Source: RYN-230 sp963717125
GTDB taxonomy: Bacteria; Actinomycetota; Actinomycetes; Streptosporangiales; Streptosporangiaceae
Length of the DNA: 50,778 bases
Assembly: GCA_963717125.1 (NCBI GenBank)
Contig: CAVQVG010000010.1
Location: forward strand, 1 to 50,778
Reading direction: 5' to 3'
A program made the position numbers and the translations under genes. Below the pieces are notes generated by a model. That model saw nothing but the letters and a program-made list of their open reading frames with translations. It made no database searches and was not told the DNA's origin. How positions within the stretch are numbered: position 1 is the stretch's first letter; every line of letters begins with the position of its first letter. Below are positions 34,866-43,205 of this stretch, one piece after another.

Positions 34866-35646
34866 CGATCAACCCGGCCAGCGATCAGCTCAACTCAGCG
34901 ATCAGCCACGCCGACGGTCAGCCGGAGACGGCGATCAGCGAGGCGTGGCCGCAGCGGGTCGCGGCCGCCGACTGGACTCAGCTGGCCGCGGAACTAGACA
35001 GCTACGGCTGCGCCCTGACGCCGCCGCTGCTGACCCCGGACGAGACCGACCAGATCGCCGCGCTCTACGACCAGGACGACCGCTTCCGGGCCACCGTCAA
35101 CATGGGCCGGCACCGGTTCGGTTCGGGTGAGTACCGCTACTTCCGGCGGCCGTTCCCGGCGCCGGTCGAGCAGCTCCGGCGGGCGCTCTACCCGCGGCTG
35201 CTGCCGATCGCCCGGGACTGGGCGGCCGGCTCGGCCGCCCCGCCCCGTGGCCGGACACGCTGGATGAGTGGCTGGCCATGTGCCACGCGGCCGGCCAGCG
35301 CAAGCCCACCCCGATCCTGCTGAAATACCAGCAGGACGACTGGAACGCGCTGCACCGCGACCTGTACGGCGAGCTGGTTTTCCCGCTGCAGGTGGTGATC
35401 AACCTGAGCCGGCCCGGCGCCGACCACACCGGCGGGGAGTTCCTGCTGGTCGAGCAGCGGCCGCGGGCCCAGTCCCGGGGCACCGCCGTGCTCATCCCGC
35501 ACGGCCACGGCCTGGTCTTCACCACCCGCGACCGGCCGGTCCGGTCCGCGCGCGGCTGGTCGGCGGCCCCGGTGCGGCACGGTGTGTCGGCCATCCGGTC
35601 CGGACGGCGATTCACCCTGGGCCTGGTCATGCACGACGCCGCGTGA
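34862..35646 (+). CDS. 2OG-Fe(II) oxygenase, apparent frameshift
   Basis: A protein of about 261 residues split by one missing base at about 35222-35234; restoring it gives ARDWAARLGRPAPWPDTLDE, a smooth junction. The carboxyl half is a double-stranded beta-helix dioxygenase: iron ligands in LHRDLYG (HxD) and the distal His in IPHGHGLVF, and an Arg soon after (RDRPVRS) for 2-oxoglutarate. The amino half has MGRHRFGSGEYRYFRRPFP. Its place after two alkyltransferases and a sigma factor suggests oxidative dealkylation of DNA or RNA, but it does not show the usual AlkB motif set, so the substrate is open. Overlaps the previous gene by four bases (ATGA). Confidence 0.8.
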
Positions 35647-35662
35647 TCCGGTTAGCGGCAGT

Positions 35663-36289
35663 TCAGCGCACTAGTCGTTCGGTAAGAAGAAACGCGCCGA
35701 TAACGAACATGGCCCCGCCGGACAGACGGGTGATGGCAGCCGCGGCGCGCGGGCGGCTGTGCAGGACCTTGCGGGCGGATGAGCCGAGGCCGAGGTAGAA
35801 CGCGGCGCAGCTGAGGGTGAAGACCAGGCCGAGCAGGCCGAGCTGGGCGCTCAGCGGCCAGCTGCCGCGCGGGTTCGCGAACTGGGGCAGCAGCGCGAGC
35901 AGGACCAGCAGGCCCTTGGGGTTGAGGCCGCTGACGCCGATGCCCCGGGCCAGCAGGGCCCGGTTGCTGCCGCCGCGCGCCCCGTCCGCTCCGGCCGCCT
36001 GGCCCGGCGCGGCCGGCAGGCCCAGCGTCCGCGCCCCGTGCCACATCAGGTACAGGCCACCGGCCACGGTCAGCGCGGTGAGCACGTCCGGGGTCCGGGT
36101 GACCAGGGCGCCGACCCCCGCCGCGACCACGCCGCTGATGGCGGCGTAGCCGATGGCCAGGCCGCCGACCGCGGCGAGCACGGAACCGCCGCGCAACCCC
36201 GCGCTGATGGTGAACGCCCAGTCCGGGCCGGGGACGATGATCAGCAGGACGGCGACCGCCCAGAACGCGGCGACAGAGCTCGCAGCCAT
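35663..36289 (-). CDS. LysE/RhtB family amino-acid exporter
   Basis: A 208-residue six-helix exporter: VPGPDWAFTISAGLRGGS, GYAAISGVVAAGVGAL, LYLMWHGARTL and GVSGLNPKGLLVLLALLPQF are LysE/RhtB hallmarks. It expels amino acids or related metabolites. ATG 36289 follows GGAGGGAGAA; the frame is open further upstream into the divergent regulator but without similarity. It is divergent from an Lrp/AsnC regulator that probably controls it. Confidence 0.9.
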   Translation of the reverse strand: MAASSVAAFWAVAVLLIIVPGPDWAFTISAGLRGGSVLAAVGGLAIGYAAISGVVAAGVGALVTRTPDVLTALTVAGGLYLMWHGARTLGLPAAPGQAAGADGARGGSNRALLARGIGVSGLNPKGLLVLLALLPQFANPRGSWPLSAQLGLLGLVFTLSCAAFYLGLGSSARKVLHSRPRAAAAITRLSGGAMFVIGAFLLTERLVR

Positions 36290-36385
36290 GGGAAGTTCTC
36301 CCTCCAAGGTGGCTTCTGGGAGAAAACTATCCGCGAATAGCCGAAATGTGTTTCTAAGTTTTGTTGGCTGGACGCTTGATTGTGG

Positions 36386-36396
36386 AAGAATCTTCT
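36386..36396. promoter_or_regulatory. Short palindrome before the Lrp-type gene
   Basis: GAAGA, one base, TCTTC within the AT-rich divergent promoter of the lysE-like and Lrp-type genes. A candidate Lrp or promoter element; length is too small for certainty. Confidence 0.4.
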
Positions 36397-36398
36397 CC

Positions 36399-36851
36399 AT
36401 GGATGCCGTGGACCGCAAAATCCTTGCCGTGCTGCAGCAGGACGGCCGGCTGACCGTCACCGAGCTGGCCGCGCAGGTCGGGCTGAGCATCTCGCCGTGC
36501 CACCGCCGGCTCCGCGAGCTGGAGCGCAGCGGCGCGATCCGCGGCTACCGGGCCGTGGTGGACGCGGACGCGCTCGGGCTGTCCTTCGAGGCGCTGGTGT
36601 TCATCACCATGCGGCAGGAGGACCGGGAGACCCTCATCGGCTTCGAGGCGGGCGTGGCCGGCATCCCGCACGTCGTCCAGGCTCAGCGGCTGTTCGGCGA
36701 CCCGGACTACCTGCTCCGCATCGTCACCACCGACCTGGCCGCCTACCAGCGGCTGCAGGACGAGCAGCTGTCCGCGCTGCCCGGGGTGCAGCGGATGACC
36801 TCCACGCTGGTCATGAAGCGGATCGTGCAGGACCGCCCGCTGCCCGCCTAG
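36399..36851 (+). CDS. Lrp/AsnC family regulator
   Basis: A 150-residue feast/famine regulator: MDAVDRKILAVLQQDGRLTV, helix-turn-helix LAAQVGLSISPCHRRLRELE, GAIRGYRAVVDADALG, then the RAM ligand-binding domain (YLLRIVTTDLAAYQRLQ). The short palindrome GAAGAATCTTC sits just upstream of its ATG and the AT-rich stretch to 36300 separates it from the lysE-like gene. By analogy with LysG/Lrp systems it would sense the exported amino acid and activate the exporter. Confidence 0.93.
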   Translation: MDAVDRKILAVLQQDGRLTVTELAAQVGLSISPCHRRLRELERSGAIRGYRAVVDADALGLSFEALVFITMRQEDRETLIGFEAGVAGIPHVVQAQRLFGDPDYLLRIVTTDLAAYQRLQDEQLSALPGVQRMTSTLVMKRIVQDRPLPA

Positions 36852-36876
36852 CCGACCGCCGCGACCATCCCCCCAG

Positions 36877-37926
36877 CTAGCCGAGTTCTTTGACCATCGT
36901 GTCCGCCTGGGCGCCCGAGGAATCCACGATCCGGTAGCCCTCGGCCAGATAGAGCCGCTGCGCGTGGTTCTTCCGCTCGACGCTGAGGCTGATCCGCCCG
37001 ATGCCGCGGGCCCGCGCCTGGCTGGCCAGGGCGCGCAGCAACGCCCGGCCCACGCCGCGGCGGCGCCACCCGGCGGTCACGCCGATGGTCAGTTCGGGCA
37101 CGTCGGGCGCGACGAACCCGTAGCCCGGATCGGTCTCCGGCAGAAACCGGATCCACGCCGCCCCGACCGGCTCGCCGTCCGCCTCGGCGAGCACGCCGAG
37201 GTCGGTGTCCCGCGGCCAGCCGGTCAGGTAATGGGCCGTGCTCGGCGCGGACAGGATGTGCTCGCGGCTCTTCGGCCGCCATTCCGCGGACCAATTGGTC
37301 GCCTCGACCAGCATGTCGCCCAGGAAGCCGGCGTCGCTGGCGACGGCCGGGCGGATGGTATAAGCGGCTCCTCCCCCGGCCGGAATCTGCGCGTCCGCCA
37401 CGTCACACAGGATCTGCTCGCGGAGGATGTCCGCGTGGCCGCAGTGCTGTGCGAACTCACGCAGCGCGTGCAGATAGACCCAGCGCAACGGCAGCGGCCC
37501 CAGCCGGTGCCCGGTCAGCACGTCGTCCAGGCCGAGGCCGGCGGTGGCCTGCCGGGAGGCCGCGCAAGCCTGGCCGTGGACGCGGCGGACCGATTCGATG
37601 CTGTCCTCGGGAGTGAGGATGAACGCGTCGGCCGCGTTCGGCGGCAAGCCCATCTCCGCGCGTGGCCGGCCGGTGATGGCCTCGCCGAACCACACCTGTT
37701 CCGCGTACGCCGCGTGCTTGACCAGGCCGAGCAGCGTGGTCTGGGACGGCACCAGGCGGCGCCGGGCCTGCTCCTCGGTGAGCCCGTCGAGACACCCGCG
37801 CAGCGCGGCCCGGTGTTCATCGAGGAACGCCTCGAGCTGGACCTGCAGCGGTTCGGCGGTCACGTCGTAGGACGTCCGCCCGTCTCGGGAAGCCACGACG
37901 CGAGTATCACACGCGGCCAGCGTCAC
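36877..37926 (-). CDS. DUF664 (DinB-like) and GNAT acetyltransferase fusion
   Basis: A protein of up to 349 residues with two domains. Residues about 25-175 are a DUF664/DinB-like four-helix domain (QLEAFLDEHRAALRGCLDGL, LLGLVKHAAYAEQVWFGE, HALREFAQHCGHADILRE) with the His residues that bind a metal in this superfamily, often linked to mycothiol-dependent reactions. Residues 187-349 are GNAT (YTIRPAVASDAGFLGDML, ELTIGVTAGWRRRGVGRALL with the acetyl-CoA loop, and SVERKNHAQRLYLAEGY). Fusion suggests thiol or toxin modification, but that is inference. Starts at 37926, 37896 and 37863 (all GTG) are possible; none has a good ribosome site. Confidence 0.82.
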   Translation of the reverse strand: MTLAACDTRVVASRDGRTSYDVTAEPLQVQLEAFLDEHRAALRGCLDGLTEEQARRRLVPSQTTLLGLVKHAAYAEQVWFGEAITGRPRAEMGLPPNAADAFILTPEDSIESVRRVHGQACAASRQATAGLGLDDVLTGHRLGPLPLRWVYLHALREFAQHCGHADILREQILCDVADAQIPAGGGAAYTIRPAVASDAGFLGDMLVEATNWSAEWRPKSREHILSAPSTAHYLTGWPRDTDLGVLAEADGEPVGAAWIRFLPETDPGYGFVAPDVPELTIGVTAGWRRRGVGRALLRALASQARARGIGRISLSVERKNHAQRLYLAEGYRIVDSSGAQADTMVKELG

Positions 37927-38144
37927 ACGCGGGTGGCGTCACATGCGGCCGGCATCACCCCATACCAGGCCTTTGGTTCGGTTAGCGCAGGATTTGACCG
38001 GACCTTGGCGACCGGTGATGCGAACCGTTACGCATTTCGACTCCTGAAACGGGTGCGCACCACTATCATTGCCGCTGCTTTGCTCGCCATTAGCAACGTC
38101 GTGACTGCGCGGGACTGGCGCGCCAACCCGAATCAGGTGCCAGG

Positions 38145-39515
38145 TTGACTTCGTCCGATACGCCAGGCCGGGTGCCGGCCGCCCCGGAGAACAGGGCGCT
38201 GAGTGGCTCGCGGCCGCGCATCTACCTGCACATCGGCGAGCCGAAGACGGGCACGTCGTTCCTGCAGCAAACACTGTGGAGCAACCGGGCCCGGCTGGCC
38301 GCCCAGGGCGTGACGCTGCCGGGCTACAGCCACCGGGACCATAACCGGGCCAGCCGCGATCTGCGCGAGGCCCCGCGGGAGACCACCGATCCGACCGACC
38401 CGTGGACCGGAGACTGGGCGGTGCTCACCGGCCAGGCGCTGCGCGCCCCTCGCGCGGCGGTCATTTCGGACGAGATCCTGGCCGCCTGCAACCCGCCGCA
38501 GGCCGATCACGCCGTCCGCTCCCTGCTGGCGGCCGACGTGCACGTCATCCTGACCGTGCGCGACTTCGCGGCCGCGCTGCCCGCCGAATGGCAGGAAAGG
38601 GTCAAGTGCCGCAGCACCGATCCGTGGGAGGAATGGCTGGACAGCGTGGTCGAGGCCGCCGCCGCCGCCGACCGCCGGAGGCAATCGTGGTTCTGGGCCG
38701 TGCATGACACGCTGGCCATCCTCGGCATGTGGTCGCAGCACATCCCGCCGGACCACGTGCACGTGATCACGGTGCCGCCGCAGGGCACCAGCGACCTGCT
38801 CTGGATCCGGTTCGCGTCGGTGCTCGGCGTCGATCCGGGCCGCTTCGACCTGACCGGAACGCGCGCCAACCCCTCGCTCGGGCCAGCCGAAGCCGAGTTT
38901 CTCCGCCAGGTGAACCAGGCGCTGCCAGCCGAGGTGCCGGACTGGTTCTACACCCGCGACATCAAGCGGATCCTGGCCCTCGACCTGCTCCGGTCCCGGC
39001 CCCGGCAGGCCGTGCTGACGCTGCCGCCCAGCCGGGCCGCCTGGGCCCGGGAACAAGCCGAGATCGTGGTCGCCGGACTGCGCGATGGCAAGTACGACAT
39101 CGTCGGTGATCTCGCCGAACTGGTTCCGCAGCCGGCGTCGGGCCGCTACGCCGCTCCCGCCGACCTGCCGGCCGAGCAGTTGCTGGCGGCCGGGGTGCAC
39201 GCCACCGCGGCGTTGCTGCAGCACATGTACCTGGAGAAGACCTCCGGCGGCACGTGGCCGCGGGCGGGTGCGCTGTGGGCAGGCTGGCTCCGGCCGGGTG
39301 CGCTGCGGGCAGGCCGGCTCCGGCCGGTCGCGCTGCGGGCAGGCTGGCTCCGGCTGGGCGCGCTCCGGCAACTCCTCATCCACTGGGAATGGACGCTGCT
39401 GAACGGGCCCTCCGCGAAGCGGATGCTCCGTGGCGCCAGTCACCGGCCGTCCGTCCGGCGGCTGCGCGTCCTGATCTGGCGGGTGCTGATGCGCCCCGCG
39501 CGCAGTCGCGGGTAA
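38145..39515 (+). CDS. Sulfotransferase-like P-loop protein
   Basis: A 456-residue protein. RIYLHIGEPKTGTSFLQQTL (about 25-44) matches the PAPS-binding start of sulfotransferase-like proteins of actinobacteria; VHVILTVRDFAAALPAEWQ and the following DPWEEWLDSVV suit the second binding segment. The region 375-410 is a tandem repeat in the protein (GALRAGRLRP-like units) encoded by 30-bp DNA repeats, and the end is strongly basic. Sulfation of a glycan or metabolite is the likely activity; the acceptor is unknown. The start codon is TTG 38145, which is weakly supported. It stands alone with no glycan genes alongside. Confidence 0.7.
   Translation: MTSSDTPGRVPAAPENRALSGSRPRIYLHIGEPKTGTSFLQQTLWSNRARLAAQGVTLPGYSHRDHNRASRDLREAPRETTDPTDPWTGDWAVLTGQALRAPRAAVISDEILAACNPPQADHAVRSLLAADVHVILTVRDFAAALPAEWQERVKCRSTDPWEEWLDSVVEAAAAADRRRQSWFWAVHDTLAILGMWSQHIPPDHVHVITVPPQGTSDLLWIRFASVLGVDPGRFDLTGTRANPSLGPAEAEFLRQVNQALPAEVPDWFYTRDIKRILALDLLRSRPRQAVLTLPPSRAAWAREQAEIVVAGLRDGKYDIVGDLAELVPQPASGRYAAPADLPAEQLLAAGVHATAALLQHMYLEKTSGGTWPRAGALWAGWLRPGALRAGRLRPVALRAGWLRLGALRQLLIHWEWTLLNGPSAKRMLRGASHRPSVRRLRVLIWRVLMRPARSRG
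39267..39368 (+). repeat. 30-bp tandem repeat, three copies and part of a fourth
   Basis: Units at 39267-39296, 39297-39326 and 39327-39356 share CGCTGYGGGCAGGCYGGCTC; a fourth begins at 39357 and breaks off. Being a multiple of three, it extends the sulfotransferase-like protein in frame with Leu/Arg/Ala-rich decapeptides. Confidence 0.88.
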
Positions 39516-39841
39516 CGGTCGCGGGATTTCCGGTCACGGTCGGCTGGCTCTGGTCCCGGTGAATTTCGGCGCGCTGCTGCTGACGATGTCCATATTCGGC
39601 GCTTTTAGGGTCTGGCGGCACCGATGCAATGCTCCGGGGAGGTCCGGGAACAAAGCTGCCCAATAGGCGCAGAGAACCTTATTCGGGCAGCTCAGGCCCT
39701 TGTATTGATTAGTAAAGTCCCCGCAATCGATTGGCAGTCTCGTAGTACGCTGCGGGCTGGCCTTTACTGGTCACAATCACATCATCGCTCTATTGCGGGG
39801 GCCTGACTCAATTCTGTCCCGGCCACCGCGGGGGAGGGTCA
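39516..39841 (+). other. Intergenic region upstream of the sedolisin gene
   Basis: About 325 bases without a gene. It is AT-richer than its surroundings between 39640 and 39800 and should carry the promoter of the secreted protease; GGGGGAGGG at 39830-39837 is the ribosome site. No repeat or RNA gene is evident. Confidence 0.5.
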
Positions 39842-41599
39842 ATGCGACATTTTCCAGTGCGGATCTCCCGTTACTGGCCAGCCGCGGTAGCCGCTTCGGC
39901 GGCGGTCGCCCTGGCGGCGACCATGTCGGCCGCGGCTACCGCGGCTACCCGAACGGGGGGAAGCTCGGCGAAAGCGCACAGTGTCACCCTCTACGCAGTG
40001 GGCAAGCGGGCCTGCGCGACCCCACGGCGGGCGCACACGGCGACCTGTTACGCCGAGATCCGCAAGGTCGTCAAGAAGGGCACCAAGGGCGCCCGGCCGT
40101 TCAAGATCGCGGCCGGCGCGACCAAGGCGGGCACGATCGGCCCAGCTGGCGGGCTGACCCCATCGGACCTGGGCACCGCCTACGGGCTGACCACCACCGG
40201 CGGCCATGGCCAGACGGTGGCCATCGTGGACGCCTACAACGACCCGAACATCAACGCCGACCTGCAGACGTTCGACTCGCACTACGGCCTGGCCGCGTGC
40301 AGCACCACGAACGGCTGCCTCCGGGTGGTCAACCAGTCCGGCGGCGCCACGCCACCGCCGAATGACACCTCTGGCTGGTCGGTGGAAGAGAGCCTCGACG
40401 TGGAGACCGTGCACTCGGTATGCCAGGGCTGCAAGATCATCCTGGTCGAGGCCAACGCGACCGCGAACAGCGATCTCGCCACGGCCGAGAACACGGCTGT
40501 CTCGCTGGGCGCCACCGAGGTGTCGAACTCCTTCGGCGAGGCGGAGTCGGGCAGCAACTCGAGCTTCCAGGCCGCGTTCAACCACCGTGGAGTGGTGATC
40601 ACCGCCTCGGCCGGTGACGACGGGTACTACTCCTACGACCTGCTGGCCGGCGTGAATCAGCCCAGCGTTCCCGCGGCCTACAACACCACGGTGAGCGTAG
40701 GCGGCACCTCGCTGTACCTCGGCCAGACCGCTGCCCGGCAGTCGGAGAGCGTCTGGAACGACAACGGCCCGCGCGATGTCCTGCAGCAGGACTTCGGCCA
40801 GCCGCTAGGAGCCAGCGGGGGCGGCTGCAGCACCTTGTTCAGCGCGCAGCGGTGGCAGACCTCGCTCACCACCTGGGGCAGCACCGGGTGCGGCAGCAAG
40901 CGGCTGGACTCCGACGTCTCGGCGGTGGCCGACTACCTGACCGGGTTCGACATCTACGACTCGTACAACTGCGGGTCCGCGTGCGCCCCGGCCCCGGGCT
41001 GGTTCACCGTCGGCGGTACCTCGCTGTCGTCGCCGATCATCGCCTCCGCCTACGCGCTGGCCGGTGGCGCGCGCGGCGTGGCCTACCCGGCCCTCACCCT
41101 GTACGGGCACCAGGGCAACGCCTACGACGTCACCACCGGTGGCAACGGCTGGTGCGACGGCGAGGGCGCCGCGCAGTGCCCCAACCCGAACTCGCTCGGG
41201 AACGGCGTCGTGGACTGCGCCTACACGGCCGGCGGTTCCGTCGCCGTGGGCGACCGGGCCTGTGACGCGCTGGCCGGCTACGACGGGCCGACCGGCGTCG
41301 GCTCGCCAAACGGGCTGACCATGTTCACCCGGACCGGGCCGTCCGCCACCATCAGCGGCCCGAGCACGGTGACCCACGGCACCAGCCAGACCTGGCACGC
41401 CGCGGTCAGCGACCCGTTCCCGGGCGGCTCGGTGACCAGCTACACCTGGAACTGGGGTGACGGCACCAGCAGCACCACCTCAACCGGCAGCGCGGCACAC
41501 ACCTACAGCACAGGTGGGGTGACCCGCACCATCACCCTGACGGTCACCGACAACTACGGCATGACCGGCAGCGCCACTCACGTGGTGAAGGTGAACTAA
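39842..41599 (+). CDS. Secreted S53 (sedolisin) serine-carboxyl peptidase with PKD domain
   Basis: A 585-residue exported protease. Signal peptide at 1-36 (AAVAASAAVALAATMSAAAT). Catalytic residues fit the S53 set: Glu182 and Asp186 in SVEESLDVETVH, Asp259 in VVITASAGDDGYYS, and Ser394 in VGGTSLSSPI. The usual large propeptide is much reduced (about 40-100). Residues about 505-585 are a PKD domain (SYTWNWGDGTSSTTS, ITLTVTDNYGMTG) for surface or substrate binding. Such enzymes degrade protein at low pH outside the cell. ATG 39842 is preceded by a strong ribosome site, and a perfect hairpin follows. Confidence 0.92.
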   Translation: MRHFPVRISRYWPAAVAASAAVALAATMSAAATAATRTGGSSAKAHSVTLYAVGKRACATPRRAHTATCYAEIRKVVKKGTKGARPFKIAAGATKAGTIGPAGGLTPSDLGTAYGLTTTGGHGQTVAIVDAYNDPNINADLQTFDSHYGLAACSTTNGCLRVVNQSGGATPPPNDTSGWSVEESLDVETVHSVCQGCKIILVEANATANSDLATAENTAVSLGATEVSNSFGEAESGSNSSFQAAFNHRGVVITASAGDDGYYSYDLLAGVNQPSVPAAYNTTVSVGGTSLYLGQTAARQSESVWNDNGPRDVLQQDFGQPLGASGGGCSTLFSAQRWQTSLTTWGSTGCGSKRLDSDVSAVADYLTGFDIYDSYNCGSACAPAPGWFTVGGTSLSSPIIASAYALAGGARGVAYPALTLYGHQGNAYDVTTGGNGWCDGEGAAQCPNPNSLGNGVVDCAYTAGGSVAVGDRACDALAGYDGPTGVGSPNGLTMFTRTGPSATISGPSTVTHGTSQTWHAAVSDPFPGGSVTSYTWNWGDGTSSTTSTGSAAHTYSTGGVTRTITLTVTDNYGMTGSATHVVKVN

Positions 41600-41613
41600 G
41601 CACCGCCGCCGTC

Positions 41614-41656
41614 GGGCGGGGCAGGCAGGCCGGTCAGCGGCCTGCCTGCCCCGCCC
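41614..41656 (+). terminator. Perfect 18-bp hairpin after the sedolisin gene
   Basis: GGGCGGGGCAGGCAGGCC pairs exactly with its complement around a seven-base loop, 15 bases after the stop codon. Confidence 0.88.
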
Positions 41657-41751
41657 CGCTTTCGAGCCGCTCCTTGAACCGCTGGCAGCGCCGCCGCGCT
41701 ACCGCTCGCGCGCGTCGCTGTACTGACAGACCCCCGTGGTAGGCACGGTTC

Positions 41752-42727
41752 ATGAAGGTCGTCGTCACCACGCCCACCGGCCATGTCGGGTCGCGAGTCG
41801 CGCAACTGCTCATCCAGGCCGGGGTCCGGCCCACGCTGCTCGCCCGGCGGCCCGCCCGGCTCGACCCGGCCGTGCGCGAGCACGTTGATGTCGTCGAAAC
41901 CGACCTGACCGACGCGGCCACCGTCGTGCGGGTGACCCAGCACGCCGACGCCCTGTTCTGGGTAAACCCGTCCACGGCTGACCCCGCCTCCGATCCGGTC
42001 GCCTGGTACTCCGCGCTGGGCGCCAATGCGGCCCGCGCGGTGACCGAGAACCGGATCGGCCGTACGGTCTTCCTCAGCAGTATCGGCGCGGAGATGCGCT
42101 CGGGGGCGGGCGAGATCGACGGGCTGGCCCGGACCGAGGAGCAACTCGACGCCACCGGTGCCGCGGTGCTGCACCTGCGCTGCGGGTACTTCTTCACCAA
42201 CCTGCTGACGGAACTCGACTCGATACGCGACGGCGTGCTTCGGGCGCCGATGCCTCTCGACTACGCGCAGCCGTGGGTCAACCCGCGCGACATTGCCGAG
42301 GTCGCCGCCGCCCGGCTGCTTTGTCCGGACTGGTCAGCGCCGGCAGGTGCAAGCCGTGCACGGTCCAGAAGACCTCACGTTTACGCAGGTCGCCGGCATC
42401 GTCACCGAGGCCACCGGCCATCCGGTACGGGCGGAGACGATCTCCGAGGAGGCACTGCGCAGTTCGCTTCGAGCGGCCGGATTCGGCGATAAGCAGGTCA
42501 ACGGCATGGCCGGGATGTCGGCGGTCACGCGTGCCGACTTCGTGCCCGAGCACAAGCGCAGCATCGTCACCACGACACCGACCACCCTGGCCGCCTGGGC
42601 CCATGCCCACCTGCGAACCGCGCTGCTCGGCACCGCCCAACCCTACGATGGTCTTCGTGGCCGAGACGGTAACCGCGGTACCAGGCAAGCGGCGGATCGA
42701 GGGAGCCGGGTGGAGCCTGCGGGCTGA
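41752..42727 (+). CDS. NmrA-like NAD(P)-binding oxidoreductase, apparent frameshift
   Basis: An atypical SDR of the NmrA type: MKVVVTTPTGHVGSRVAQLL (dinucleotide loop TGHVGS), VDVVETDLTDAATV, RTVFLSSIGAE and LRCGYFFTNLL. After DYAQPWVNPRDIAEVAAARLL the frame changes at about 42331-42347 by one extra base; the rest (QVQAVHGPEDLTFTQVAGIV, ATGHPVRAETISEEAL) is the family's C-terminal part. It starts at ATG 41752. The restored frame ends at 42727, overlapping the next gene by 80 bases, which suggests the real end might be slightly different. Substrate unknown; such proteins often act as redox sensors or quinone reductases. Confidence 0.72.
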
Positions 42728-43100
42728 CCGCCTCGAACTGCTCAACGGCAATGAGTGGCGTGCGCTCATCGGCGTCCGGCGCGGCCTCAACCTGCTCGTG
42801 ACCTGGAGTGATCAGTCCAAGGAACTTGAGGTAGAAGCGTGGGCGGGTGAGCCCGAGACAACCGATGGCGTCGCCGTCATCGACGTCGGAAGCGGCGACC
42901 TGCGGCTGGCCCGGGTCCCGCTGTGCTCATGCGGGGACCGGGGTTGCGGCAATATCGGGATCCAGTTCGCCAAGTGGCTGCCGGGCGGCAAACTTCCTGC
43001 GCTGGTCGAGTTGTTCCGGGAACTTCCGTGGACCGACACGATCCCGACCCGCTCAAATGTGCTCGAGGGTAGCGACCGCCACTGGGACAGCCACCCGTAA
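42648..43100 (+). CDS. Small hypothetical protein with a Cys cluster
   Basis: A 150-residue soluble protein (start ATG 42648 or GTG 42657). It has a beta-rich first half (GKRRIEGAGWSLRADRLELL, ALIGVRRGLNLLVTW) and a CSCGDRGCGNIG motif at about 98-109 that could bind zinc or iron. No family is recognised. It overlaps the preceding gene, so it may be coupled to it. Confidence 0.5.
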   Translation: MVFVAETVTAVPGKRRIEGAGWSLRADRLELLNGNEWRALIGVRRGLNLLVTWSDQSKELEVEAWAGEPETTDGVAVIDVGSGDLRLARVPLCSCGDRGCGNIGIQFAKWLPGGKLPALVELFRELPWTDTIPTRSNVLEGSDRHWDSHP

Positions 43101-43205
43101 CGTCCTGCCCGGAGACCACCCGTCGGGAGGGATGTGCGGCTTTTAGCCGTGTGCGACCGTCAGTTCGTCCGCGGTGACCACCAAGCGAATCCCCGGGAGA
43201 CCCAC

